Positions 8,965-18,353 of a stretch of DNA of 64,000 bases are shown piece by piece. Source of the DNA: Pseudomonas bharatica CSV86 (GTDB lineage: Bacteria > Pseudomonadota > Gammaproteobacteria > Pseudomonadales > Pseudomonadaceae); NCBI RefSeq assembly GCF_000319305.2, contig NZ_AMWJ02000002.1:992001-1056000 (forward strand), read 5' to 3'. The notes under the pieces are model-generated. The model was not told where the DNA came from, ran no database searches, and worked only from the letters and a program-made list of their open reading frames with translations. The position numbers and the translations under genes were made by a program. Positions within the stretch are counted from its first letter, which is position 1; each line of letters begins with the position of its first letter.

Positions 8965-9393
8965 ATGAATATCACCTTCCTGGGCGCGCCGACGGGCGGC
9001 CCTACGCAGCTACCGGTGTACTCGTTCCGTGTACCGGCCGGATTCCCTTCGCCGGCGGCCGATCACCTGGAGCGCCATATCTCCCTCGACGAACTGTTCG
9101 ACCTGCGTGCCCCTCACATGTACTTGGTGCAGGTGGAGGGCGACAGCATGCAGGGCGCCGGTATTTTCTCAGGCGATCTTCTCATCGTAGACCGCAGCAC
9201 AGAGGCAGAGCACGGCGACATCGTGATCGCCGCGATCAACACTGAGCCCGTTTGCAAGCGCCTGTATCGGCGCGCCGGCGTGTTGATCCTGCAATCGGAG
9301 AATCCAGCCTACCCACCGCGGCACGTGATGGAAGGCGACGACCTGGTCATCTGGGGTGTTGTTCGCTACAGCGTGCGCGACCATGCCCAGTGA
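8965..9393 (+). CDS. rulA: UmuD/RulA-type SOS mutagenesis protein
   Basis: A LexA/UmuD-family S24 serine peptidase that self-cleaves with RecA filament help to become the accessory subunit of DNA polymerase V. The cleavage region SFRVPAGFPSPAADHLE, the catalytic Ser in VEGDSMQGAGIFSGD and the Lys in VCKRLYRR are all present. At 142 residues it is full length. The stop overlaps the umuC start (ATG at 9383), as in plasmid rulAB. Expression is expected from the LexA-controlled promoter just upstream. Confidence 0.93.
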   Translation: MNITFLGAPTGGPTQLPVYSFRVPAGFPSPAADHLERHISLDELFDLRAPHMYLVQVEGDSMQGAGIFSGDLLIVDRSTEAEHGDIVIAAINTEPVCKRLYRRAGVLILQSENPAYPPRHVMEGDDLVIWGVVRYSVRDHAQ

Positions 9394-9508
9394 CCAGGTG
9401 GGCCAGGTGTTCGCGCTGATTGACTGCAACTCGTTCTACGCGAGCTGTGAGCGAGTGTTCCGGCCGGATCTGGCCAAAACCCCCATCGTGGTGCTGAGCA
9501 ACAACGAT
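9383..9508 (+). pseudogene. rulB: UmuC/RulB 5' part, interrupted by insertion
   Basis: The first 42 codons of a Y-family polymerase V catalytic subunit (FALIDCNSFYASCERVF, then VVLSNND) are present, including the first active-site Asp in ALIDCN. The reading frame then enters the inserted element at ACAACGAT (9501-9508) and stops at 9529. The remainder resumes at 17011. Insertion at exactly this VLSNND/GCVIAR point of rulB is a known hotspot for integron-like elements in Pseudomonas. Confidence 0.9.
9501..9508 (+). repeat. Insertion-site direct repeat, left
   Basis: ACAACGAT inside rulB (codons N-N-D). An identical copy is at 17003-17010, where it is followed by the missing rulB codons. Confidence 0.85.
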
Positions 9509-9519
9509 CTGAAGGGTGC

Positions 9520-9529
9520 CAACTGTTAG
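9520..9529 (+). repeat. Subterminal repeat, left end
   Basis: CAACTGTTAG, 12 bases inside the left ACAACGAT. The core AACTGTTAG recurs at 16982-16990, 12 bases inside the right copy. Probable recombinase-binding arm. Confidence 0.5.
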
Positions 9530-9615
9530 CTAATCCATTACAGTCCGCCCCCCCTGATCGAGGTTTGTCCCGGCTCTTGATGGGAGATCACTAATAGAGG
9601 CTTGAAGGCTGTGGA

Positions 9616-10773
9616 ATGAGGTTAGTGCTCGCGACAAAAGACCTGACGGTAGCCGGTCGATCCTTCGAAGGTTTCCCGCTCTTGGTTGGTTCAGATGGCT
9701 GGCCTGTGGAACCGGCTCAATCATTCCTATGGCACATTCTAGTCGAGTCAGGTGAGGCACTCAGTGTTCTGACGTGGGAGGCCTATGGTCGTCGTCTGTT
9801 CGACTACTTCGCCTTCCTGGAGGCTAATGGCCTGGCCTGGAATGAGGAGAGTCAGGCAGATGGCCTGAGCGTCCTGTCGCGATATAGAGACTGGTCGAGC
9901 GGTGAGCTGGAGCTAGATCCCAGCACACTGAATAAGCGACTGAACCTAATTGTGAGGTTCTACCAATGGGCCAAGCAGCGTGATCTGATCGCAGTTCTAC
10001 CCTTTGGCGAGCGAAGGGTCAGAGCGACTCCGCACTCTGGCTTTCTCAGTCACGTAGCGCGTCCTAACGCCGCGAGTACCAAACCCTCAGTGATGGTGCG
10101 AGAGCGTAAGCGATTGACCAAATTCCTGACCAAAGATCAGGCAAAGGTTTGCCTCGCCCTTGATGCAGATCCGAGTCACCGGATCTTGTTCCATCTAATG
10201 GTTCGTACTGGCCTTCGCTCCTGCGAGGCTCGCACTTTCCCTCTCAAGTACATCTTTAATCCTCGGCTGAAGAAGGGCCTACGTCTTGGGCAAATGATCA
10301 GCGTGGCTCTTGAACCATCGGACATGCATCTCAAGTACAACCGTCCGAGGACAATCGACGTGCCTTGGTCGCTGATGGAGGAAATGTGGTCGTACACGCT
10401 TCATAAGCGCGAAGTACGGAAAGCGACCGGCAACGGACGCACCACGGCCTTGGTGCTGACCAAGGAGGGGCGGCAATACGCGAAAGACTCTATCGTCGAC
10501 GTGATGAAAGCGTATGAGCGCAAGTGCGGCTTTTATGTTAGGGCCCATATGCTTCGCCATACCTATGGAACTTATACCCTTCTTGCATTGCGAAAAAGCC
10601 GAGATTTTAAAGGCGAGCCGTTACTCTATGTCCGAGACAGAATGGGGCACTCCGACATTCAAACAACAATGGTGTATCTGCATCTAATTAATCAGCTAGA
10701 GGCTCAGTCTGTTCTTGCCCATGAGGATGAGATAGACATGATGTTTATGGCCGGCTCTACTCCAAGCGCCTGA
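9616..10773 (+). CDS. Tyrosine recombinase 1 of trio (TnpA/RitA-like)
   Basis: A 385-residue site-specific recombinase and the only intact member of the trio. The N-terminal SAM-like core-binding domain (about residues 45-130) is followed by the catalytic domain with Arg in TGLRSCEAR, His-x-x-Arg in MLRHTYGTY, the second His in RMGHSDIQTT and the nucleophile Tyr in TMVYLHL. It opens the operon 107 bases inside the element and is followed by recombinase 2 after ten bases. Confidence 0.9.
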   Translation: MRLVLATKDLTVAGRSFEGFPLLVGSDGWPVEPAQSFLWHILVESGEALSVLTWEAYGRRLFDYFAFLEANGLAWNEESQADGLSVLSRYRDWSSGELELDPSTLNKRLNLIVRFYQWAKQRDLIAVLPFGERRVRATPHSGFLSHVARPNAASTKPSVMVRERKRLTKFLTKDQAKVCLALDADPSHRILFHLMVRTGLRSCEARTFPLKYIFNPRLKKGLRLGQMISVALEPSDMHLKYNRPRTIDVPWSLMEEMWSYTLHKREVRKATGNGRTTALVLTKEGRQYAKDSIVDVMKAYERKCGFYVRAHMLRHTYGTYTLLALRKSRDFKGEPLLYVRDRMGHSDIQTTMVYLHLINQLEAQSVLAHEDEIDMMFMAGSTPSA

Positions 10774-10783
10774 GGTACTACTG

Positions 10784-12398
10784 TTGGCTCGAAAGAAAAA
10801 CTATAAGGCCGAGATGCATTCGGTCACTAAAGGATTCGAGACCGTAGAGAATGAGCTTGTAATCGATCTCCCGAAAAATCCTCGGAATGTAACTAAGATT
10901 GATCACACTCAGTACATTGGGCTTGGCTTTGACGCATGGGCCATTCAGAGCACTCATGTAATCAGGGCGCTGGTCAATGGAGGGAACTTCTCTCTGGCTA
11001 CTCTTGTAGGGTACTCTAGCTATGGCCTTCGATATTTCATGGCCTTCTTGAAAAGCGGAGCGATTGATTCACCACCGTCATCCCCAACAGCCTAACTAGA
11101 CGGCATCTTGATCGATATGTTTCTTGGTTGAAGCTAAAATATCCAAACGGGTCAACTGCAAAGAACTATTACACTTCACTGAGGTCATTGATCATCAGTC
11201 TAATTGAATACGGATTCATTGAGGCAGACAAAGATAATTTTCTTCCAGTTGTTCCTTTCCCGAATAACGCGAAATCCACCAATGACGCGAAGCCGCTCAG
11301 CCTCTCGGAAATGCAGAGTCTTATAACTGCACTAAAATCAGACTTAATAGCTATTCATAAGGGGTTATTCCCTGGGAATGACGCTGAAGCAATGACGGTC
11401 TTGTTACTGATTACAGCCGCCAGATCTGGCATTAACACTACGCCGCTCTTGGAAATGTCTAGAGATGCGCTCCAGTCACACCCATTCATCCCTAATCTTC
11501 GACTTTTGAACACCGTAAAAAGACGCGGAAAGGGTGCTCAGAGCAAAACCATTCGACAGACGGGACTGCATGACGAATACAACTCAATTCCTTTAGATGG
11601 GGTTGCTGTTGTAAATAAGGCTTTGTCAATTTCTGAACCACTGGTTGAGTTTGCACCTGAGAATATTAAGTCGCATGTTTGGCTATATAGATCCGGACAG
11701 AATGGGCATGGTCATAAGATAGTCGCGCTTGCTTCCAGCACGTTATTTCAATCAACGAAGAGTATTTGTGCGAGGCACTCTTTGAAGGATGATCAGGGCA
11801 AGCCGCTGATCGTTAATCTCAGTCGTCTTCGAAAGACTATGGAAAGTAGGCTTTGGAAGCTCAGCGGCGGCGACCTACTGGAAGTGTCCGCCGTGATGGG
11901 CCAGTCCCCTAGCGTCGCTGATAACCATTATTTGAAGATAAATGACGAGATCAGGGTTGAGGGGCGATCTTCGTCGGATCGGCTTTCACCGATCAGCTGC
12001 GTGGCATCAATGTCACACCGACACCCCCAGGAGGCTGTAAAGATAGCCTCTATGGAAGCCTGGCGCCCAAAGATGGTGTCACCCATTGTTCCGAGTTCAT
12101 TCATTGCTTGACATGTCCTAGTTACGCAATTGTCGGTACTCTTGATGACTTGTATCGACTGTTCAGCTATCAGCAGTTTCTGCGCGCGGAGATGGAGTAT
12201 TTTTTAACGGATGAGTGGGCGGGATGGCGTAAACGCCAAGGCGATTTCATCAGGCTCATTGACGAGTTTACGTCGAGAAAATTTAATATTGAACTGATCG
12301 AGGCGGCTAAAGCCAAAGCGAAAATGTCCCCTCATCCGTTCTGGGGATGCAAGATTGAGTTTATGCGGAAAATTCGAGGGGGCGATCTTGTCGGCTAA
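10784..12398 (+). pseudogene. Tyrosine recombinase 2 of trio, two frameshifts
   Basis: A TTG start at 10784 after GAGGT fits the spacing from recombinase 1. The frame breaks near 11080 (IDSP to TTVIPNSLTRRHLD) and again at 11962 (GAGGGGCG; one G more gives VEGAIFVGSAFTD). Adding one base at each gives 538 residues. The catalytic domain has Arg in AARSGINTTPLLEM, Arg in LSRLRKTMESRLW and the terminal DNHYLKI Tyr. The C-terminal extension (INVTPTPPGGCKDSLYG, then FIHCLTCPSY, then DDLYRLFSY) with Cys residues is typical of the second recombinase of such trios. Shifts are single missing bases, possibly sequencing errors. Confidence 0.8.
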
Positions 12399-14231
12399 TA
12401 GGAACTCCAAGGCAGCTCTCAAGGCCTATGATGTACTGTTCGCGCAACCTGTAACAGCCTCGGGCCTCAGCAAGGCTGAGCGAGATGCGATAGTTGTTAG
12501 TGCGATTGTTAATGATCATGGCGAAACTTTTGTATTAAGCAGATTTGGTGATGCTCGGTGGGATCTTCGGCCATTCTTTGATCAATCTAACGTAAGTGAG
12601 GGGCACAAGTATGTCAGTTGGGACTTTAATCTCCCACCTGAGATGATTGATGACTGCAAGGCAGTCGCGTATGCATGGTTCAAGAGAGGGCTCCCAGGGT
12701 CAAAGCCACCTGTCGCCAGGGGATCACAACTCTCGTCAGCGCCAGCGTAATTCCGTTCATTCGTTGGCTTAGTGGCTTGGGAATTGAACGGTTTTCCGAT
12801 GTTCGGCCTATACATATCAGCAACTACATACATCATTGCAAGTCAGAATCATTGAGGCCGATGCCTCTTTATTCCAGACTGCGGATAATTGATTTTTTAT
12901 GGATATTCTCTGTCGAAACCATTTCCCCTCTTCAGTATTTTCCATGGGGAGAGTCGTCCCTGTGGCGAGTTAGCGGAATTGGAGAAACAAGGGGAAGTTC
13001 AGCTGCTAATAAGAACACCGGTAGGACGGATATAATTCCGCCAGACGATCAGGCGAAGATATTTAATTACTGCGAGCAGGTCGTCCATGAGGCGAAAGAA
13101 GATTTGATGGTCACCGGCATTGACACTTTTACTCGCCGCAGCCCCAAAATGATTAATTGTCGTGATGCTGTCTTGTACATCGCGTCAATTACCAGCGGCA
13201 TGCGTAACGAAGAAGTCATCGGAATTGAAGTCGGCGCATGGCGAAAAGAGGTGGTGGATGGTGTTACTTACTGCTGGGTAATCACGACCGAGCATAAAAC
13301 AGGAAAGGGGCGAGTCGAATATCTTGTCCCTGAGCTTACGCTGGATGCGTTAAATCTCTTTGCCGTGTGCTCAACCCCAATGAGAAGAGAGCTTGAGGCG
13401 GAGTTGAGCGACCTTGAACTGTCGCCCAATTTAACTGACTCCGCTGATCTTTTGCTTCGATTGGAGAAGGCCAGAAAAGACTCGAAGAGACTGTTCCTCT
13501 GCTTGAATGGAAGCGGCAACAAAACCGAGCGCGTTGGACACATCGAAGTGCTCAGCGCCGCAGGTTCCAATGAGGCCTTCAAGCGACTCGCAAAAGCCGC
13601 TGGAAGTGATTGGCCATTGCGGACTCACCAGTGCCGTCGCACCTATGCCCGGTGCTTTGTAGAGTCTCGTATGGGGCGTGCTTCGCTTGTATTCCTCAAG
13701 TGGCAGTTCAAACACAGCAGTATGAGCATGACTCAGCTCTATGCCTCCAACCCCCTTCAGGATCTCACGTTGTTCGATGAGATCCTCCAGCAAATGACCG
13801 AATTCAAAATCGACCTGATTGAATCTTGGCTCGACGATCAGCCATTGGCCGGAGGCGCAGGAGAGAGGATCGTTGAGTTGCGGGCTATTCCGGTCAAGAA
13901 CAGGGCCGCTCTACTGGCCCAAACTGCGCCTCATGCGAATATTCGGGCGACTGGCCATGGCTGGTGCATTGCCACAGAGCGCGGATGCGGAGGTGCGGGC
14001 TTATACGAGGCGACACGGTGCCCTGGGTGCAAGCATTCGGTGATTGATGAGACATTCGCCGGCACTTGGCATGCTATCTACTCGCAACAGCGGGAGTTGA
14101 TGAAAATTGAGGATGCAGGCCCAGCAGTAAGACAGCGCGCCGAGCGTGATTTGAAGGTCGCGCTCGATGTTATCAACAGCCTAGGCCTATCCCCTGATGG
14201 CGACGAGCAAGAAGGGGCTGTGAATGGCTAA
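12388..14231 (+). pseudogene. Tyrosine recombinase 3 of trio (TnpB-like), one frameshift
   Basis: A TTG at 12388, after CGAGGGGG and overlapping the end of recombinase 2 by 11 bases, is the likely start. The frame shifts by -1 at AGGGGATC near 12718-12722; one extra G gives VARGITTLVSASVIPF. Reconstructed length is 614 residues. Catalytic residues visible are Arg in TSGMRNEEVIG, His-x-x-Arg in THQCRRTYAR, and the HSSMSMTQLYAS block with the Tyr. A C-terminal Cys-rich segment (CIATERGCGGAGL, then TRCPGCKHSV) may bind zinc. It overlaps the next gene by eight bases. Confidence 0.82.
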
Positions 14232-14639
14232 GCAAGCGACGGAGCCTCGCTCCACTGGGCGATCTCGGCCAAAGACAGCCGATGCACTCGACAAGGTCAT
14301 CGATGGCATGGTCGAGGGCAACCAAAAGCTCAGCATCTCCTCAGTTGCCAGGGCCGCAGGAGTCACGCCGGGTCTTATCCATAATACCTACCCTGCGGTG
14401 GCGGAACGTATTCGCAACCTTATGGGCAAGTCGGTGCGCGCCCAGCGTGACTCCAAGCATCAAGCACTGATGAAGGAGAAAGAACTGAACAAGGCGCTCC
14501 GGGGGAGAACAGCCTGCTTCTTGAGGAGCTAGCCAGGCTCGCGTCGGTGAACCAGCGCCTCATGATTGAGCTGGCCCAGTTGGATGGCGTTGCCCAAGGT
14601 AAGGTAGTTACGCTTGCACCGAAGCCTGGGGCTAAGTAG
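14224..14639 (+). pseudogene. TnpC/DUF6262-like accessory protein, frameshifted
   Basis: This fourth gene of the recombinase operon encodes a basic N-terminal helix-turn-helix-like part (SISSVARAAGVTPGLIHNTY) followed by a coiled coil (KALREENSLLLEELARLASV, then NQRLMIELAQL). The coiled-coil frame is restored by one G in CGGGGGAG near 14500-14504, giving 138 residues. Tn554 TnpC is of similar size and position and influences transposition. A GC-rich hairpin (CTGGGGCT/AGCCCCAG) overlaps the stop and may end the operon. Confidence 0.7.
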
Positions 14640-14770
14640 CCCCAGGGGCTTATTTCACCATCCATAGCTGATCGATCCGGGTTGTATAGCTGGGGCTCGC
14701 TTCATGTTCCACTTCGGGGTAACAGGCAACGGCCTGGCCGCAGGGTTCCACGGCCCCATTTCGAGTTGAC

Positions 14771-14956
14771 TTGATCCATCACCTGCATGACCGTAAGCGG
14801 GCGGCGGCAATCATGAGCTTGATCCAGTCGGTGCGGATGAATGGGCATGAACCGTATGCCTACTTGAAAGATGTGCGCACGCGGTTGCCGACGCAGCGGG
14901 CGAGTGAGATCGAGCAGCTGCTGCCGCATCGGTGGGGCCTGCCTAACCCATGCTAG
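14771..14956 (+). pseudogene. IS66-family transposase C-terminal remnant
   Basis: The frame encodes KRAAAIMSLIQSVRMNGHEP, then YAYLKDVRTRLPTQRASEIE and QLLPHRW, the signature C-terminus of IS66 transposases. No catalytic domain or inverted repeat is left. Confidence 0.8.
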
Positions 14957-15020
14957 GTGAGTTGGGCAGACGCTTAACAGTGCGGAATAGGATGCTCCCC
15001 CGTGGAGTGGACGTGAGGGC

Positions 15021-15508
15021 TTAGCGAGGCGGTATGCCCATGTGTTGCTGATGCTGCATCATCTGATCCATCATCATCTGCTGCATGCCCATGTACCTAT
15101 CCATCATGTATTGATGCTGCTTCATCTGCTCAGGCGTCATCTGGGAGTAGTGACTGCCCATTTGGCCCCAGCCCATCATATGGCCGCCCATCATGCCGCC
15201 CCGCAACACCCCATCATCCCGTTACCCTGCATCCCATTCATCATCTGCATGCCTTGTTGCATCATGGCTTGGTGCTCTTGCATCAGCTTCTGGCGCTGAG
15301 CGGGGTCGGTGGACTTCTGAATTTGGCTCATTTGCTCCTGCATTTTTTTGAGATTTTCTTGTGCCTTTGCCATCTCTTGGTCGAATTGCTCAACGCTTAT
15401 CGGTTGCTGTTGGGCCGATTTAGCAGCGGTTGAGTCCTGCTGCGCGGAGGCTAATGCGGGGAAAAGCGCTGCCGCCAAAGCGACGGCGGCGAGTTGGGAT
15501 GCTTTCAT
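15021..15508 (-). pseudogene. Periplasmic Met-rich metal-response protein, frameshifted
   Basis: The ATG at 15508 after AAGGAGCAG gives a signal peptide (MKASQLAAVALAAALFPALA, cleavage near ASAQQ). A Gln-rich coiled coil (EQFDQEMAKAQENLKKMQEQ) and a long Met-rich tail follow (MMGGHMMGWGQMGSHY, then YMMDRYMGMQQMMMDQMM). The two parts are in different frames; one extra G in the GGGG near 15208-15214 joins them into about 162 residues. Met clusters suggest binding of copper or a similar soft metal in the periplasm. It diverges from the cation transporter gene, from which it probably shares control. Confidence 0.65.
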
Positions 15509-15662
15509 CTTCTGCTCCTTGTAGCTGGTGATTGATCGAGGGTGAATCACTACTTTCCAATATAGACCTCAATTTTGGGCATAGCCTGACTGGGATCAAT
15601 GGTTGACCCTGTACCTGCTACAGGGTGTATTCAGGCTGCCTACTTGTTAGGAGGTGAACGGG

Positions 15663-16553
15663 ATGAGTGGTGACAAAGCTTGTGGTTGTGCGAATAGCGT
15701 TGCGCCGTCGAATGAGGTGTCCACCCCAAGCAATGGGGCTGCGTGGGTCAGTGAGTTTTCTGTACCCAAGATGGACTGTCCCTCTGAAGAGCGCATGATT
15801 CGCTTGGCTTTGGAGGGGCTGGAAGGTATCGAGTCGTTATCCTTCGATCTCAGTCAACGGCGCGTTCACGTCTATCACTCGGGGGCGATAGATCTGCACG
15901 CTAACAAGCTCGATTCCTTGGGCCTTGGCTCGACCCTGATAGGTACGCGGGCTTGCGCACCAAGCGAGGTCGCGGAGAGAGGGCAGGCTGACGCCCAGGA
16001 GGCTCTAGACGAGTCCAGAGTGCTTAAAGCCTTGCTGGGTATCAACGCTCTTATGTTTGTAGCCGAGCTGGTTCTTGGGGTTATTGCTGAGTCCACAGGG
16101 TTGATTGCGGATTCGCTGGATATGTTCGCCGATGCCGCTGTTTATGGCCTTGCCTTCTATGCCGCTGGACGGAGCAAGGGTCTACAGCTTAAGGCCGCAC
16201 ATCTGTCGGGCTTTCTACAAATAGCGCTCGCGTTAGGCGTTTTACTGGAAGTTGTGCGCAGATTTATTTTCGGCAGCGAACCCGAGTCATTGCTGATGAT
16301 GGGGGTTGGCCTGGTCGCCCTTGTGGCCAATGTTGGCTGTTTGCTCTTGATATCAAAACACCGGAATGGTGGCGCTCACATGCGAGCAAGCTGGATATTC
16401 TCAGCAAACGATGTATTGGCCAACCTAGGGGTTATTGTTGCTGGCTTACTGGTGATGCTTACGGGTTCGCCTTATCCCGACCTTGCCATTGGTTTTGCTG
16501 TCGGGCTGCTTGTCCTCAACGGTGGTCGGCGAATTCTTGCCATGAAGGCTTGA
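15663..16553 (+). CDS. CDF-family heavy-metal cation transporter with N-terminal HMA-like domain
   Basis: An inner-membrane efflux transporter of the cation diffusion facilitator type. Residues 30-75 form an HMA-like metal domain (FSVPKMDCPSEERM). From residue 120 there are about five to six membrane spans with the CDF Asp pattern ADSLDMFADAAVYG in TM2 and FSANDVLANLGVI in TM5. The start at 15663 is favoured by TTAGGAGG seven bases upstream. Substrate cannot be read from sequence; zinc, cadmium or cobalt are usual. It is the functional cargo of the recombinase element. Confidence 0.85.
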   Translation: MSGDKACGCANSVAPSNEVSTPSNGAAWVSEFSVPKMDCPSEERMIRLALEGLEGIESLSFDLSQRRVHVYHSGAIDLHANKLDSLGLGSTLIGTRACAPSEVAERGQADAQEALDESRVLKALLGINALMFVAELVLGVIAESTGLIADSLDMFADAAVYGLAFYAAGRSKGLQLKAAHLSGFLQIALALGVLLEVVRRFIFGSEPESLLMMGVGLVALVANVGCLLLISKHRNGGAHMRASWIFSANDVLANLGVIVAGLLVMLTGSPYPDLAIGFAVGLLVLNGGRRILAMKA

Positions 16554-16564
16554 TGATCATGCTC

Positions 16565-16596
16565 AAACCTCCGCCCATTAAGCAACGTGGAGGTTT
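16565..16596 (+). terminator. Hairpin after the cation transporter
   Basis: AAACCTCC ... GGAGGTTT, eight perfect pairs, nine bases after the transporter stop. The U-tract is poor, so termination is likely but not certain. Confidence 0.55.
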
Positions 16597-17002
16597 AACC
16601 GGGAGGAAATTAATCTTTCTTTTTTCGATCTACCTAAAGGACGTGCTCACGCGCTTGCCAACCCGGAAAGCCAGCTGTTGCTGCACAGCTGGGCTCCCCG
16701 GCAAGGCGTGATGCCCCGTTCGCCTAGCTAGATGTATGCGTCCGGCTGATTTCTGCACGTCGGCACGAGGGTGCCCACTTACCGTGAGCAAACGCTCTTT
16801 TCTGCCACCTCAATCAGATCGGCCTTGCCAGCTTGCGGGCGACTGTACGCATGACCTGCTGGGATGACGATGGTTACGTTGGCGTTCGAACAGTGGTCGT
16901 GAAGGGTTTCAAGAGGCCTCGAAAAATTGAAAAATTGTTAGTCTGGTAAAATGCTTATAAAACAGTATGTTACAATCTACTAACTGTTAGAGTCATTCAG
17001 AT
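16597..17002. other. Right end of the recombinase element, no gene
   Basis: Contains a second IS66 scrap (16631-16675, reading YLKDVLTRLPTRKAS) and an AT-rich terminal segment with TTGTTAG-like motifs at 16932-16941 and 16982-16990 next to the right ACAACGAT. No complete gene. Confidence 0.6.
16982..16990 (+). repeat. Subterminal repeat, right end
   Basis: AACTGTTAG in the same orientation as at 9521-9529 and 12 bases from the right ACAACGAT. A weaker copy (AAATTGTTAG) lies 50 bases further in. Confidence 0.5.
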
Positions 17003-17010
17003 ACAACGAT
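17003..17010 (+). repeat. Insertion-site direct repeat, right
   Basis: ACAACGAT, identical to 9501-9508; rulB continues at 17011 with GGC TGT GTG ATC (G-C-V-I). Confidence 0.85.
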
Positions 17011-18170
17011 GGCTGTGTGATCGCCAGGTCATACGACGCCAAGCCGTACGTGAAAATGGGCGAACCATACTTCCAATGTCGGGAAAAACTCCGTCGTCAC
17101 GGCATCGTGGCGTTCTCGTCGAACTACGCGCTGTACGGAGACATGAGTGAGCGCGTTATGTCGCTGATCGAGGCAATGGTGCCGGCGGCCGAGGTCTATT
17201 CCATCGACGAATGTTTCGCCGACCTCACGGGCGTGCCAGGGAGCCTTACTCAGCTCGGCCATGATGTGCGTGCCAAGGTGCTGCGTTGTACCGGCATCCC
17301 GGTCGGAGTCGGGATCGCTCGCACGAAGACCCTGGCGAAGCTCGCCAACCACACTGCGAAGCGATTGCAGGTGCACACGGGTGGAGTGGTCGACATCACC
17401 GATGACTTCAAGCGCGATTGGGTACTGCGTAACACCGAGGTGAAAGAGGTGTGGGGCATCGGCAGGAAGATGACGGTGCACTTAGAGGCTCTGGGTATCC
17501 GTACAGCGATGGATCTGGCCAAGGCAGACCCCCGAATGTTGCGCGAGAAATTCAGTGTGATGGTGGAGAGGACCGCGCGTGAGCTCGCCGGCACGCCATG
17601 CCTCGAACTGGATGAGGCTGCCCCCCGAAGCAGGAAATCTGCTGCAGCCGGATGTTCGGCAAGAGAATGACAGAACTGACGCCAATCAAGCAGGCGGTGG
17701 CCACCTATGCAGCACGAGCAGCCGAGAAGCTGCGGGCCCAAGGATCGGTGTGCAAACGCATGCGAGTGTCGATCCGCACCGGCATGTTCAATCCCAACGA
17801 ACTGCATTTGGCGAAAGGGGCGCTGGTTGAGCTGCCTTACCCCACGAACGATACCCTATTGCTCACGCGGGCGGCGACTGAGGCTGTGGAGAAGGTCTAC
17901 CAGGACGGTTACCGCTACAGCAAGGCCGAGGTTCTACTGCTCGATCTACGGCAACCGGGTGAGTTCACTGACGATCTCTTCGCGGCAACGCAACCAGTTG
18001 CCTGCGATCGCCTGATGTCGGTAATGGATGGCATAAACCAGCGGTACGGCAAAGGCACACTGAGATCTGCCAACGTTCCAAGAAGCCCTGAGTGGGGTAT
18101 GCGTCGGGAACTGCTGAGTCAGTCGTTTACGACCCGGTTAGATCAGCTATGGCGGGTTTACTGCAGATGA
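17011..18170 (+). pseudogene. rulB: UmuC/RulB 3' part, also frameshifted
   Basis: Resumes the Y-family polymerase: GCVIARSYDAKPYVKMGEPY, the catalytic block VYSIDECFADLTG, the HhH-bearing KTLAKLANHTAKR and the C-terminal little-finger/UmuC_C region (FGKRMTELTPIKQAVATYAA, then MRRELLSQSFTTRLDQLWRV). A -1 shift lies in the six-C run at 17624-17629: one more C gives EAAPPKQEICCSRMFGK. With the N-terminal 42 codons the protein would be about 429 residues, normal for UmuC. It lacks a start after the insertion, so polymerase activity from this locus is presumably lost. Confidence 0.88.
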
Positions 18171-18213
18171 GGGTGGCGCGCCAGGCATTGGCCATGCTCT
18201 GTGCTAATGCAAA

Positions 18214-18245
18214 AAGCCCCGCCCTGGCGAACCAGAACGGGGCTT
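18214..18245 (-). terminator. Rho-independent terminator of the 32-aa gene (minus strand)
   Basis: AAGCCCCG ... CGGGGCTT with the U-tract (TTTTT) on the minus-strand side at 18211-18215. It lies 10 bases after the stop of the small minus-strand gene. It could also end umuC transcription from the other side. Confidence 0.75.
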
Positions 18246-18254
18246 CCCCATTAA

Positions 18255-18353
18255 TTAGAACCAGTCTTCATAATGGTCCCGCAGGAACTCGTACAGCTTG
18301 AAAGCTCTGTAACCATTCCAAACGAGGTCCCACAAACGTCCAAATTTAGACAT
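18255..18353 (-). CDS. Candidate 32-residue small protein with strong ribosome site
   Basis: ATG at 18353 preceded by TTAGGAGG with the AGGAGG at 18359-18364, five bases from the start. The product is aromatic-rich: MSKFGRLWDLVWNGYRAFKL followed by YEFLRDHYEDWF. It has four Trp/eight other aromatics, a basic N-terminal half and an acidic C-terminus, and could form one amphipathic helix. A terminator follows at once, so it looks like a free-standing transcription unit. I do not recognise it. Membrane-active peptide, toxin or regulator are open options. Confidence 0.55.
   Translation of the reverse strand: MSKFGRLWDLVWNGYRAFKLYEFLRDHYEDWF

Larger units (their letters stand above)
9509..17010 (+). 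mobile_element. Tyrosine-recombinase-trio element inserted in rulB
   Basis: This 7,502-bp insertion splits rulB between ACAACGAT copies. It encodes three consecutive tyrosine recombinases plus a small TnpC/DUF6262-like gene, in the style of Tn554 and RIT elements, followed by metal-related cargo and IS66 scraps. Removing 9509-17010 rejoins the rulB frame exactly (VVLSNND then GCVIARSYDAKPYV). Conserved AACTGTTAG sequences lie inside both ends at the same 12-base distance from the repeat. Members of this class are described as rulB-targeting integron-like elements. Confidence 0.88.
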
